Shown: positions 1-6,719 of the stretch, piece by piece
Layout: each line of letters starts with the position of its first letter
How positions within the stretch are numbered: the stretch's first letter is position 1
Assembly: GCA_021205485.1 (NCBI GenBank)
Contig: JAJPXK010000094.1
Span: 1,043-21,096 of the forward strand
Length of the DNA stretch: 20,054 bases
From: Clostridia bacterium
Lineage (GTDB): Bacteria > Bacillota > Clostridia > Christensenellales > Borkfalkiaceae
Direction: 5' to 3'
Made by a program: the position numbers and the translations under genes
Notes under the pieces: generated by a model
What the model saw: the letters and a program-made list of their open reading frames with translations, nothing else
What the model was told of the DNA's origin: nothing
Databases searched by the model: none

Positions 1-1183
1 CCGCCCTTTCCATAGCGTTTAAAACGTCGTTTACCTGGTAAGCTATCCCCTCTAACGCCGCCCTGACTATATGAGCCCTGGTAGTTCCCCTGGTTATGCC
101 GGTAACAGTGCCACGGGCCATAGCGTCCCAGTAGGGGGCGCCGAGCCCCGTAAACGCGGGCACGACGTACACCCCTCCGCTGTCCTCTATAGTAAGGGCC
201 AGGGCCTCGCTCTCGGCCGCAGTCTGTATAAAGCCTAACCCGTCGCGAAGCCACTGCACTGCGGCGCCGCCGATAAACACAGAGCCCTCAAGGGCGTACG
301 CCGGCCTGCCGAACCCCGCGCACAGCGTGGTAATGAGGCCTTCGCCCCCGCATGGTTCGCTCCCCGCGTTCATAAGCAAAAAGCAGCCCGTGCCGTACGT
401 ATTTTTTACGTCGCCCTGGTTTAAACAGAGCTGTCCGAACAGGGCGGCCTGCTGATCGCCCGCCACGCCGTAAATCGGTATCTCGCAGCCGAAAAACTCC
501 TTTGAGGTGACGCCGTAAAAGGCCCCGCTCGGCTTTACTTCGGGCAAAGTTATGCCCTGCGGTATGCCGAGGGCCGATATAAGCTCTTTATCCCAGCGGA
601 GTTTATGTATATCGTAAATCATTGTGCGGGAGGCGTTTGTATAGTCGGTGGCGTAAATTTTGCCGCCGGAAAACTTCCACAAAAGGTATGTATCCACCGT
701 GCCGAAGAGAAGTTCGCCCTTTTCCAGCCCCTCTTTCGCCCCCGAGACGTTGTCTGCTATCCACTTTAACTTTGTAGCCGAAAAATAAGGGTCTATCAAA
801 AGCCCCGTGCGTCTTTCTATAAGGGGCGCTAAGCCTTTTTCCTTTATCTGCCCGCAGAGGGTCGCCGTGCGGCGGCACTGCCACACTATGGCGTTATACA
901 CGGGCTGGCCTGTGAATCTGTTCCACACTATAGTAGTCTCGCGCTGGTTTGTAACGCCTATCGCGGCTATATCGCAGGCTTTTACGCCCGTTTTTGCGAG
1001 CGCCTCTTTGATTACGCCGCAGGCGGAAGTAAAAATTTCTTCGGGGTCGTGCTCCACCCAGCCCGATTCGGGATAAATCTGCCTGAACTCGCGGGAGCTT
1101 ATCCCCGCCATGTTGCCGTTTTTATCAAATAATATCGCCCGCGAGGACGTTGTCCCCTGGTCTAAAGCGAGAATGTATTTCAT
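1..1183 (-). CDS. glpK: Glycerol kinase, 3' end outside window
   Basis: Glycerol kinase phosphorylates glycerol with ATP to sn-glycerol 3-phosphate in the cytoplasm, the first step of glycerol catabolism. The frame is open for 394 codons from the ATG at 1183 to the window edge. The family length is about 500 residues, so roughly the last 100 (the end of the C-terminal FGGY domain) are missing. Visible signatures are the N-terminal phosphate-binding ALDQGTTSSRAI, then ESGWVEHDPEEI, GVTNQRETTIVW, the glycerol-site WQCRRT, GVAGDQQAALFGQ, the KNTYGTGCF phosphate-2 loop, GAPYWD, and LEGIAYQVNDVL at the edge. A GGAGAGG ribosome binding site precedes the ATG. The gene diverges from the CmpB-like gene and has an exact consensus promoter at 1230-1258. 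Identification as a FGGY carbohydrate kinase is certain and the glycerol assignment is very likely. Confidence 0.96.
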   Translation of the reverse strand, partial: MKYILALDQGTTSSRAILFDKNGNMAGISSREFRQIYPESGWVEHDPEEIFTSACGVIKEALAKTGVKACDIAAIGVTNQRETTIVWNRFTGQPVYNAIVWQCRRTATLCGQIKEKGLAPLIERRTGLLIDPYFSATKLKWIADNVSGAKEGLEKGELLFGTVDTYLLWKFSGGKIYATDYTNASRTMIYDIHKLRWDKELISALGIPQGITLPEVKPSGAFYGVTSKEFFGCEIPIYGVAGDQQAALFGQLCLNQGDVKNTYGTGCFLLMNAGSEPCGGEGLITTLCAGFGRPAYALEGSVFIGGAAVQWLRDGLGFIQTAAESEALALTIEDSGGVYVVPAFTGLGAPYWDAMARGTVTGITRGTTRAHIVRAALEGIAYQVNDVLNAMERA

Positions 1184-1229
1184 TTTCCCCTCTCCGCGTT
1201 AAGTAACATCAACAATGAAAATTTACATA

Positions 1230-1258
1230 ATTATATTACATAACGCAAAAAATGTCAA
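1230..1258 (-). promoter_or_regulatory. Consensus sigma-A promoter of glpK
   Basis: Read on the minus strand, TTGACA (1258-1253), a 17-bp spacer and TATAAT (1235-1230) match the vegetative consensus exactly. The predicted start near 1223 gives a leader of about 40 nt before the glpK ATG. A 7-bp hairpin (TTTTGCC, loop TGC, GGCAAAA; 1266-1282) sits just upstream of the -35 box and could be an operator, though I cannot assign it. Confidence 0.85.
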
Positions 1259-1336
1259 CGGTGATTTTTGCCTGCGGCAAAAGGATATGACGCCCGCGGC
1301 AAGTAAACAGGGTTATCGATTTTACAAAATTTTAAT

Positions 1337-1426
1337 AAAGTTATAACATTAATTAAATAAATAAAAGTTATAGTATGCGAAAAGTAAAAATTTTACTGCA
1401 GTTTACACTAATTTTATATAACTTTT
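1337..1426. repeat. AAAGTTATA repeats upstream of the CmpB-like gene
   Basis: The 9-mer AAAGTTATA occurs at 1337-1345 and 1364-1372, 27 bp apart, and in inverted orientation at 1417-1425. Copies two and three extend to a perfect 10-bp inverted repeat (1363-1372 and 1417-1426). They lie in the AT-rich gap between glpK and the CmpB-like gene, where the latter's promoter must be. TTTACT at 1392 with TATATA at 1415, or TATTAT at 1431 without a good -35, are weak candidates. The arrangement could be an operator or a product of base composition. Confidence 0.35.
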
Positions 1427-1464
1427 GTAATATTATGTAGAATTTAATTATTGCGGGTAGAACA

Positions 1465-2178
1465 ATGGAACAGACAGAATCAAAGACCAACAGCATAAAC
1501 GCCGTTACGACCGCAGACGGCGAAAAAATCAGTAAAAAAGCAAAAATGACAAAAGTAAAGGGCGAACCGAAAAAACTTTTCGGGTATGAACTGCCCTACG
1601 TAGGGCTGGCAATGATAGCCTTCTCCTTCTTCGGGTTTTTAGCCGAGAATATCGCGAGGATGGCTACAAAGCATATATTTGACTGCAGGCACCAGCTTTT
1701 GCCCTTTTTATTCGCCTACGGCATAGCCCTGTTCGCCATGCTGCTTATTTTAGGCACCCCCGACGAAATGAGAATATTCAACAAGAGGATATTCGCTAAA
1801 AAAGGGCTTAAATACAGGGTACTTTCGCACATAACCTACTTCGCCATAATTTTCGCCTTCGTGTTTTTAGGCGAGATTGCCGTAGGCGAGTTTTACGAAG
1901 CCTGCACCGGCGTAATATTATGGGACTATTCTGACATACCCCTCCACGTCACAAAATATACAAGCGTTATATCGGGCGCGGCGTACGGCGGGGGCGCATA
2001 CCTTATTATGGCGTTCGGCTTTAAGCCTATGATGAAGCTTATACAAAAAATAGGCCGCAAAACAGCCATAATATTAAACTGCACTTTAGGCGTCGCCATT
2101 GTGATAGATTTTATAATAATGGTTGTAACCGTATTTGTAACGGGCGCCGCCCCCGAATACTGGTCGGTACAGTTTTAA
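1465..2178 (+). CDS. CmpB-like (putative ABC transporter type IV) membrane protein
   Basis: This 237-residue polytopic membrane protein has a charged, lysine-rich cytoplasmic N-terminus (residues 1-40) and about five hydrophobic segments near 43-61, 78-97, 120-142, 165-185 and 202-227. The stretch around residues 138-160 (GEIAVGEFYE followed by LWDYSDIPLHV) matches the E...LWDYSxxP signature of the CmpB family, annotated as 'putative ABC transporter type IV', as I recall it. Biochemical function in that family is poorly established, and no ATPase gene lies next to it here. The ATG at 1465 has only a weak purine stretch (GCGGG) upstream. The gene stands alone, ending in a terminator hairpin at 2217-2252. 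Family assignment is fairly confident; substrate is unknown. Confidence 0.75.
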   Translation: MEQTESKTNSINAVTTADGEKISKKAKMTKVKGEPKKLFGYELPYVGLAMIAFSFFGFLAENIARMATKHIFDCRHQLLPFLFAYGIALFAMLLILGTPDEMRIFNKRIFAKKGLKYRVLSHITYFAIIFAFVFLGEIAVGEFYEACTGVILWDYSDIPLHVTKYTSVISGAAYGGGAYLIMAFGFKPMMKLIQKIGRKTAIILNCTLGVAIVIDFIIMVVTVFVTGAAPEYWSVQF

Positions 2179-2216
2179 ATATGAACATCGCTCTGTAATA
2201 TATCTCCTTACGCGAA

Positions 2217-2252
2217 AAGCGTCCGACTTATGCGTCGGGCGCTTAAGCTTTT
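2217..2252 (+). terminator. Rho-independent terminator after the CmpB-like gene
   Basis: An 11-bp stem (2217-2227 with 2234-2244, one T-G wobble) closes a six-base loop and is followed by AAGCTTTTG. The hairpin starts 39 bp after the stop codon. The T-tract is short and offset, so termination may be leaky. Confidence 0.65.
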
Positions 2253-2259
2253 GTATATA

Positions 2260-2298
2260 TGTGAATATCTGGTGATAAAATGTGAATATTCGGTGAAA
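2260..2298. repeat. Two 18-bp direct repeats spaced 21 bp
   Basis: TGTGAATAT at 2260 and again at 2281, each followed by a two-pyrimidine variation and GGTGA, form two near-identical 18-bp units with a 21-bp period, about two helical turns. They end 15 bp before the -35 box of the MerR-AKR promoter. Same-face spacing next to a promoter suggests a protein binding site separate from the MerR operator. Confidence 0.55.
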
Positions 2299-2313
2299 TA
2301 TTCTATGCGAGTA

Positions 2314-2344
2314 TTGACTTGGAGCAAACTCAAAGTTTTATAAT
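2314..2344 (+). promoter_or_regulatory. MerR-type promoter and operator of the merR-AKR operon
   Basis: TTGACT (2314-2319) and TATAAT (2339-2344) are separated by 19 bp, the overlong spacer diagnostic of MerR-activated promoters. Inside it lies a 7-4-7 inverted repeat, CTTGGAG (2318-2324), four bases, CTCAAAG (2329-2335), with one mismatch between arms. As I recall, AdhR-type regulators bind a 7-4-7 dyad of this CTTnnAG form. The leader to the regulator's ATG is short, indicating autoregulation together with the downstream reductase. Confidence 0.85.
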
Positions 2345-2367
2345 TGAAGCCGCCGAAGGAGAAAAAT

Positions 2368-2742
2368 ATGACTATAAAAGAAGTTAGCGAAAAATACGAA
2401 ATACCCGCCGACACGCTGCGGTATTACGAAAAGGTCGGGGCGATTCCTCCCGTAACAAGGACGGCTTCGGGCATAAGAGATTACAGCGAAGACGACATCG
2501 CCTGGGTAGAGCTTGCAAAGTGCATGCGGGCGGCGGGGCTGCCTGTAAACACGCTTGTGGAATACCTTAAGCTGTTTAAACAGGGCGACTCCACCTTTTT
2601 TAAACGCCTTGAGCTGCTTAAAAAACAAAAAACCATACTTTTGCAGCAGCAACAGCAGATTGCCGAGACCATCGCAAAGCTTGACTATAAAATATCGCTG
2701 TACGAAAATACAGATAAAATTTCTGACAACAACAAAGACTGA
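2368..2742 (+). CDS. MerR-family regulator, AdhR/NmlR-like
   Basis: A transcriptional regulator of 124 residues. The N-terminal winged helix-turn-helix carries the family signature (TIKEVSEKYEI, then DTLRYYEKVGAIPP, residues 15-28, and GIRDYSEDDI, 35-44). A long dimerisation coiled coil covers about 76-113. The only cysteine is Cys52, the position of the conserved thiol in the aldehyde-sensing AdhR/NmlR group (from memory), so an electrophilic aldehyde is the likely inducer. There is no metal-binding cysteine pair at the C-terminus. I start at the ATG at 2368 because AAGGAG lies six bases upstream; an in-frame TTG at 2344 overlaps the -10 box. The stop overlaps the ribosome binding site of the aldo/keto reductase (9-bp gap), so the two are co-translated from one operon. 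Confidence 0.92.
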   Translation: MTIKEVSEKYEIPADTLRYYEKVGAIPPVTRTASGIRDYSEDDIAWVELAKCMRAAGLPVNTLVEYLKLFKQGDSTFFKRLELLKKQKTILLQQQQQIAETIAKLDYKISLYENTDKISDNNKD

Positions 2743-2751
2743 GGTGAAACT

Positions 2752-3591
2752 ATGGAATTTACAACTTTAAATAACGGGGTAAAAATGCCGATGCTCGGGT
2801 ACGGCGTATACCAGACGCCGCCCGCAATTACCGAAGAATGCGTTTTTAACGCCCTGAAGACGGGCTACAGAAGCATAGACACGGCTCAGGCCTACGGCAA
2901 CGAACAGGGCGTAGGCGCGGCAATCAAAAAAAGCGGCATACCGCGCGAAGAAATTTTTATTACCACAAAAATATGGATAACCAACGCGGGCTACGAAAAG
3001 GCCAAAGCGTCAATAAAAGAGTCGCTTGAAAAACTGCAGACAAACTACGTTGACCTGCTTTTAATCCACCAGCCGTTCGGCGATTACTACGGTTCGTACA
3101 GGGCTATGGAAGAGGCGTATAAAGAGGGCAGGGCCCGCGCGTTAGGCGTATCCAATTTCTATCCCGACCGTTTTATAGATATAGAGCATTTCGCCGAGAT
3201 AAAACCCGCCGTAAACCAGATTGAAACTCACGTTTTCTGGCAGCAGAGGGAAGCAAAAAAATATATGGACGCCCGCGGCTGCCGCATAATGTCGTGGGGC
3301 CCCTTCGCCGAGGGCAAAAACGACTACTTCAACAACGCCGTTTTAAAGGATATCGGGGCAAAACACGGCAAGACGGCCGCGCAGGTCGCCCTCCGCTTTT
3401 TATTGCAGAGCGACGTTATACTTATCCCTAAGACAACTCATACCGAGCGAATGAAAGAAAATTTTGATATCTTCGATTTCAGTTTAAACGGCGAAGATAT
3501 GAAACGCATAGAGGCGCTGGACACGGGCAAAAGCCTGTTCTTTTCTCACCACGACCCCGAAACGGTTGAATGGTTCATGAGCATTTTGTAA
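2752..3591 (+). CDS. Aldo/keto reductase, AKR5-like, MerR-regulated
   Basis: This NADPH-dependent (beta/alpha)8-barrel reductase of 279 residues would reduce aldehydes or alpha-keto compounds to alcohols in the cytoplasm. The catalytic tetrad is visible as Asp43 and Tyr48 (SIDTAQAYGNE), Lys73 (ITTKIW) and His106 (LLIHQPFG). The cofactor signature IPKTTHTERMKEN near the C-terminus contains the Lys and Arg that usually contact the NADP 2'-phosphate. VSNFYPDR and VNQIETH are further family motifs. Translation starts at ATG 2752 after GAGGTG. It sits 9 bp downstream of an AdhR-like MerR gene under the same promoter, so aldehyde or methylglyoxal detoxification is the likely role; the true substrate cannot be read from sequence. 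A close paralogue lies at 6720-7580. Confidence 0.93.
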   Translation: MEFTTLNNGVKMPMLGYGVYQTPPAITEECVFNALKTGYRSIDTAQAYGNEQGVGAAIKKSGIPREEIFITTKIWITNAGYEKAKASIKESLEKLQTNYVDLLLIHQPFGDYYGSYRAMEEAYKEGRARALGVSNFYPDRFIDIEHFAEIKPAVNQIETHVFWQQREAKKYMDARGCRIMSWGPFAEGKNDYFNNAVLKDIGAKHGKTAAQVALRFLLQSDVILIPKTTHTERMKENFDIFDFSLNGEDMKRIEALDTGKSLFFSHHDPETVEWFMSIL

Positions 3592-3625
3592 ATTAAGAAT
3601 TATGAATTGAGAATGAAGAATTAAA
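3592..3625 (+). repeat. Iterated GAATTA/ATGAATT low-complexity spacer
   Basis: The spacer between the reductase and the acetyltransferase is made of variants of AAGAATTATGAATTGAGAATG, repeated imperfectly. From memory, spacers of this style recur in many clostridial and Bacteroidota genomes; no function is visible and no ORF spans it. Confidence 0.4.
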
Positions 3626-3640
3626 AAAGGAATAAAGTTT

Positions 3641-4224
3641 ATGGATTATAAAAAAGGCTACGTTTATGAATTGATGGACAACGGCGGACCTACCGATTGC
3701 AGGGAAAGCTACTTTACAGAAGCCGCAGAAGAAATGATGCGGGCGAGAACGCTTTGTTTTAAAGCCAACAATGTTTCGCCCGACGACCCCTCTTACGTAA
3801 AATATCTTGAAGAACTGTTTTCAAGGCCGCTTGACGACGTAAGGATTCTGACACCGTTCACCTGCGACTTCGGCAACAGGGTCACATTCGGCAAAGGCGT
3901 ATTTATAAACCACTCGGCGATACTTTCGGCTTCGGGCGGAATAGAGTTTGAAGACGGAGTTATGCTCGCGCCGGGCGTGAAAATCGCACTATTAACCACG
4001 ATTTCAACGCAAGACATTCTATATACACTTACGGCAAAGTTACGTTAAAAAAGAACGCGTGGATAGGCTTAGGGGCGACCATTTGCCCCGGAGTTACCAT
4101 AGGGAAGTACGCTGTGGTAGGCGCCGGCGCCGTTGTAACAAAAGACGTGCCCGACTACGCCGTAGTCGGCGGCGTTCCCGCAAAAATTATAAAATACCAG
4201 AACGCCGACGAACAAAGGGAATAA
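3641..4224 (+). pseudogene. Frameshifted sugar O-acetyltransferase (maa/lacA family)
   Basis: This gene would encode a left-handed beta-helix acetyltransferase of about 194 residues that transfers acetyl from acetyl-CoA to a sugar hydroxyl. The first frame (3641 on, ribosome binding site AAGGA) carries the N-terminal helical part and the first hexapeptide repeats through EDGVMLAPGVKIA. It then leaves the family pattern and stops at 4048. Family sequence resumes one frame over at 3991 with INHDFN, ITIY-type spacing, KKNAWIGLGATICPGVTIGK, VVGAGAVVTKDVPDYAVVGG and PAKIIKYQ, ending at 4224. Reading GCA-ACT-ATT restores the protein, so one A was lost at about 3988-3990. The catalytic histidine (NHDF) lies after the break, so the short product should be inactive. 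A sequencing or assembly error is the main alternative. Both halves are otherwise undamaged, so the change is recent or artificial. Confidence 0.88.
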
Positions 4225-4238
4225 CTGGATTGAAACAC

Positions 4239-4278
4239 ACAAAACGGCGGGGCTGCAAAAGCAGCCCCGCCGTTTTGT
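4239..4278. terminator. Strong bidirectional terminator between convergent genes
   Basis: A perfect 18-bp stem (4239-4256 with 4261-4278) encloses an AAAA loop. Its foot is A-rich on the left and T-rich on the right (CCGTTTTGTCGTTTT on the plus strand), so it can serve transcripts from either side. It lies between the acetyltransferase and the convergent DUF4375-like gene. Confidence 0.85.
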
Positions 4279-4302
4279 CGTTTTACGTAAATTCGTTAAA
4301 TA

Positions 4303-4698
4303 TTACAGTTCAATCGTGGAAGCGTATTCTTCCAATATGCGGTTAATTTCTTCTTCCCGTTTATAAAACACATCGTCGCATCGGCGTAAAATTTCTTCCG
4401 CCTGTTTATCATTGCGTTCTTCCAGGATTAAATGCGCGGCATAGGCTTGTTCAACCGCGGAAGCAAGTTGCGGGGGCAAAATAGTTTTAAGCGCAGACAT
4501 CTCGCTTTGCAAATCACTGACGCCCGACACATTATCGAAGTATTGCGAGTGCCCGCCGTTATTGACTTCGCTTAGATACGTCATTAGTTCAGAATAGGGC
4601 GAATCCGTACGTTCTTCGGTCCACAGTTGCCACATTTTATCCCACTTAAGATCTTTTTCCGTAGGTTCAACTTTCTTTTTTCTGAAAAGGCCAAACAT
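4303..4698 (-). CDS. DUF4375-like (DMP19-family) protein
   Basis: A soluble 131-residue acidic helical protein. A basic start (MFGLFRKKK) is followed by a domain containing PYSELMTYLSEVNNGGHSQY. The NGGxxQYF pattern is what I associate with the DUF4375/DMP19 family, whose function is unknown to me. The C-terminal third (EQAYAAHLILEERNDKQAEE onward) is strongly helical with alternating charge. I begin at the ATG at 4698, six bases after AAAGGTG; a GTG three codons upstream would place the ribosome binding site inside the start. It begins 34 bp after the GH4 gene with no terminator between them, so the two are probably co-transcribed. Confidence 0.75.
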   Translation of the reverse strand: MFGLFRKKKVEPTEKDLKWDKMWQLWTEERTDSPYSELMTYLSEVNNGGHSQYFDNVSGVSDLQSEMSALKTILPPQLASAVEQAYAAHLILEERNDKQAEEILRRCDDVFYKREEEINRILEEYASTIEL

Positions 4699-4732
4699 GA
4701 TTTTCACCTTTGAACATAAAGTTTAAGTAAAT

Positions 4733-6133
4733 TTACTTTTTAAAATATCCGTCCAAATCGAAGAAGGGGTCAAGGTATTCCCTTGTGTTATAGCACATCT
4801 TCTTAAACAGCTCAAAGCTCTGCTCCCTCGTAAGCCTGTCGCAGAGGGCCTGGTTTGCAAAGGAAAGATAAATTTTGTTCAAATCCCTCTCCTTTATGCC
4901 CTCAAAACACGTCTCTATATTGCCGTTGGCCCTGTAAACCATATTTATTACGGCGTTAGGCAGGGGTTTAGACACCACGGGCTTTACCTGACCGTTAGAA
5001 AATACGCAGTTAGTCTCTACAATGCTGCCTAAGGGAAGCTGAGGCATCTGCCCTACGTTTGGCATATTCACGTTGGAAACTATCGTCTCGAAGCCCATGA
5101 TGGCCTTCATAAGTTCCACCGCCTCCTCCGCGGATTTTACCACGGGGAATTGCTTTCTGCCTTCGGCCATCTCCATAGTTTCGGCGATCCTCTCCGCCTG
5201 CTGTTTTTCGCGATAATCTACGGTAGTTAAGTTGAACTTCCACTTTTTAACCGTCTCGGGGTCCTTTAAGTACCACCCCGAAGGCATAAACTCGGCGAGG
5301 TGCCTGTCGCCCGCGGCGGCCAGCGCGCCGTAACGGTCGAACAGATCCATCTTTACGTTGTTGCCGTAGCAGAACGGGTCGGTCAAAAAGTCAAACTGTC
5401 CGTGGCCCTCCTGCTCGCAGTAGCCCTGTTCAAAGAATTTCTCTTCAAATTCGGGGATGAGGGCCAAAAGGTCGATATTGCCGTAGCGGGCCTCGGTTAT
5501 CCACGTAAAGTGGTTTACGCCGCAGGCGTCGGTGTAAATCTGGTTGCGGTAAACGTCTATGCCTCTGAGTTCTTTAAGGGCGCAGCATAAAAATTCCTGC
5601 GCATGGAAAACTTCGTGGCAGCAGCCGAACGCCTTTATCTTAGGGAACACGTCGTAGAGGGTCTTTACGCAAATGCTCATCGGGTTGGTAAAGTTGATTA
5701 CCCATGCGTCGGGGCAAATCTCCTTTATCTTCTGCGCAAACCCTTCATAGAGGGGCACCGTACGCATAGCCCTGAGCACGCCGCCGGGGCCAGCGGTATC
5801 GCCTACCGACTGGTAGACCCCGTATTCTTCGGGAGCGTGAACGTCCGAACGCATCTCTTTAAACGTCGCGGGCAAAATAGAAATCACCACCCAGTCGGCG
5901 CCTTCAAGCGCGGGTTCTATATCTTTATAGACTTTATAGTCGAATTTGCTGTTTGTAAGTGGATTTTTGTTGATATACGCCCCTATTTTAGCGTTGCGCT
6001 CCGCGGCGGGAACGTCTATATCGTAGAGGGCTATCTCGCCCGAAAGCCCTTCGGCTACGGCGAGGTCAGACATAAACACCCTCGCCCACATTTTGCTGCC
6101 GCCGCCTATGTAGGCTATTTTTATTCTTTTCAC
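4733..6133 (-). CDS. GH4 glycoside hydrolase, alpha-galacturonidase-like (CHEV motif)
   Basis: This is a family 4 glycosidase of 466 residues. The family uses NAD+ and a divalent metal to cleave by oxidation-elimination rather than classical hydrolysis. The Rossmann loop IAYIGGGSKMWA is at residues 6-17, then DTAGPGG (112-118), the NPM motif (150-152), the metal-site C-H-E-V (172-175) and the GVNHF histidine (His208). The four-residue metal motif sorts GH4 specificities: as I recall, CHEV marks the alpha-galacturonidases (LplD type), versus CHSV in alpha-galactosidases and CNVP/CDMP in phospho-glycosidases. A role in pectin-derived uronide breakdown is therefore likely. I choose GTG at 6133 because GGAGG lies eight bases upstream; the ATG at 6157 would precede that site. 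No transporter is adjacent. Family certain; substrate inferred from the motif. Confidence 0.9.
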   Translation of the reverse strand: MKRIKIAYIGGGSKMWARVFMSDLAVAEGLSGEIALYDIDVPAAERNAKIGAYINKNPLTNSKFDYKVYKDIEPALEGADWVVISILPATFKEMRSDVHAPEEYGVYQSVGDTAGPGGVLRAMRTVPLYEGFAQKIKEICPDAWVINFTNPMSICVKTLYDVFPKIKAFGCCHEVFHAQEFLCCALKELRGIDVYRNQIYTDACGVNHFTWITEARYGNIDLLALIPEFEEKFFEQGYCEQEGHGQFDFLTDPFCYGNNVKMDLFDRYGALAAAGDRHLAEFMPSGWYLKDPETVKKWKFNLTTVDYREKQQAERIAETMEMAEGRKQFPVVKSAEEAVELMKAIMGFETIVSNVNMPNVGQMPQLPLGSIVETNCVFSNGQVKPVVSKPLPNAVINMVYRANGNIETCFEGIKERDLNKIYLSFANQALCDRLTREQSFELFKKMCYNTREYLDPFFDLDGYFKK

Positions 6134-6165
6134 TTTTAAAACCTCCGTAAAAAGCATTTATTTCC

Positions 6166-6201
6166 AGGCGCTATTATACACCCGCCAGCGCCTTTTTGCA
6201 A
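6166..6201 (-). promoter_or_regulatory. Promoter of the GH4 operon with inverted-repeat operator
   Basis: On the minus strand TTGCAA (6201-6196), 17 bp and TATAAT (6178-6173) form the promoter. A perfect 7-bp inverted repeat, AGCGCCT (6187-6193) and AGGCGCT (6166-6172), 14 bp apart, covers the spacer and brackets the -10 box, where a repressor would block RNA polymerase. The regulator is not identifiable in the window. Confidence 0.65.
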
Positions 6202-6261
6202 CACAAAAATTTTTATGGCTAAGATAACAATGGCTATCCCGCCTGAGCGGGGCGATGTATT

Positions 6262-6561
6262 TTAAGGCTTATCTTCTGAGCCGCCATAGACCCTTGTCAC
6301 AAATTTATTGTATTTGTCTATCACGCAGTCCATAATATTCCCGTCGGTTACAAGGGTATAATTCAGGTCGTCGCCCGAGCCGTCGCATCTGAACACCACG
6401 CATTCGTCGTCTTCGCCGGCTATCTCGCCTAATGGCTGAGCGACATAGTAAAAATTCCCCTCGTGAGGGAATCCCTCTAAAAGTTTAAAGCTGAGCGTCT
6501 TGCCGTCTCTGGTAAGAAAGCTTATTATATCCTCGTCTTCAAAGTTTTTGTTGTCAGCCAT
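6262..6561 (-). CDS. DUF1292-like small acidic protein
   Basis: A 99-residue acidic cytosolic protein with the DUF1292 layout: an acidic N-terminus (FEDEDIISFL), a short beta-rich core (GKTLSFKLLEGFPHEGNFYYV, split around the hairpin), a DDECVVFRC strand and a C-terminal YTLVTDGNIMDCVIDKYNKF element. The family, typified by YrzB of Bacillus, has no established function as far as I know. GGGAGAGG lies just upstream of the ATG. It has its own promoter (TTGACG 6621-6616, 17 bp, TATGCT 6598-6593) and diverges from the second AKR gene. The protein at 9035-9301 shares the C-terminal element and appears to be a divergent paralogue. Confidence 0.75.
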   Translation of the reverse strand: MADNKNFEDEDIISFLTRDGKTLSFKLLEGFPHEGNFYYVAQPLGEIAGEDDECVVFRCDGSGDDLNYTLVTDGNIMDCVIDKYNKFVTRVYGGSEDKP

Positions 6562-6592
6562 GCCGCCTCTCCCTTTTATATTCTCTTATTTC

Positions 6593-6621
6593 AGCATACT
6601 ACAATTTTCCCCTTCCGTCAA
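6593..6621 (-). promoter_or_regulatory. Promoter of the DUF1292-like gene
   Basis: TTGACG (6621-6616), a 17-bp spacer and TATGCT (6598-6593) lie about 35 bp upstream of the ATG on the minus strand. Confidence 0.6.
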
Positions 6622-6667
6622 TACTTAAATTAAATTTGCCATAACAAAAAATTTTTCTCAAAACCTC

Positions 6668-6698
6668 TTGACTAAAAAAAATTCGGGTTTATTATAAT
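6668..6698 (+). promoter_or_regulatory. Promoter of the second AKR gene, 19-bp spacer
   Basis: TTGACT (6668-6673) and TATAAT (6693-6698) are 19 bp apart, the same hexamers and the same long spacer as the merR-AKR promoter at 2314-2344. The spacer is A-rich and lacks the CTTnnAG dyad seen there, so control by the same MerR protein is uncertain. Confidence 0.65.
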
Positions 6699-6719
6699 AA
6701 ATAAAAAAAGGAGTTTTTT

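Noticed and set aside
2344..2367. Upstream TTG start for the MerR gene
   Set aside because: It overlaps the -10 box of the operon's promoter; the ATG at 2368 has AAGGAG at ideal spacing.
3981..4000. Programmed -1 frameshift in the acetyltransferase
   Set aside because: A -1 slip would restore the frame, but there is no slippery X-XXY-YYZ heptamer and I saw no stimulatory structure; a one-base deletion is simpler.
5300..6139. Plus-strand open frames of 96 and 178 residues opposite the GH4 gene
   Set aside because: Antisense shadows of a clear enzyme gene, with no family features or ribosome binding sites.
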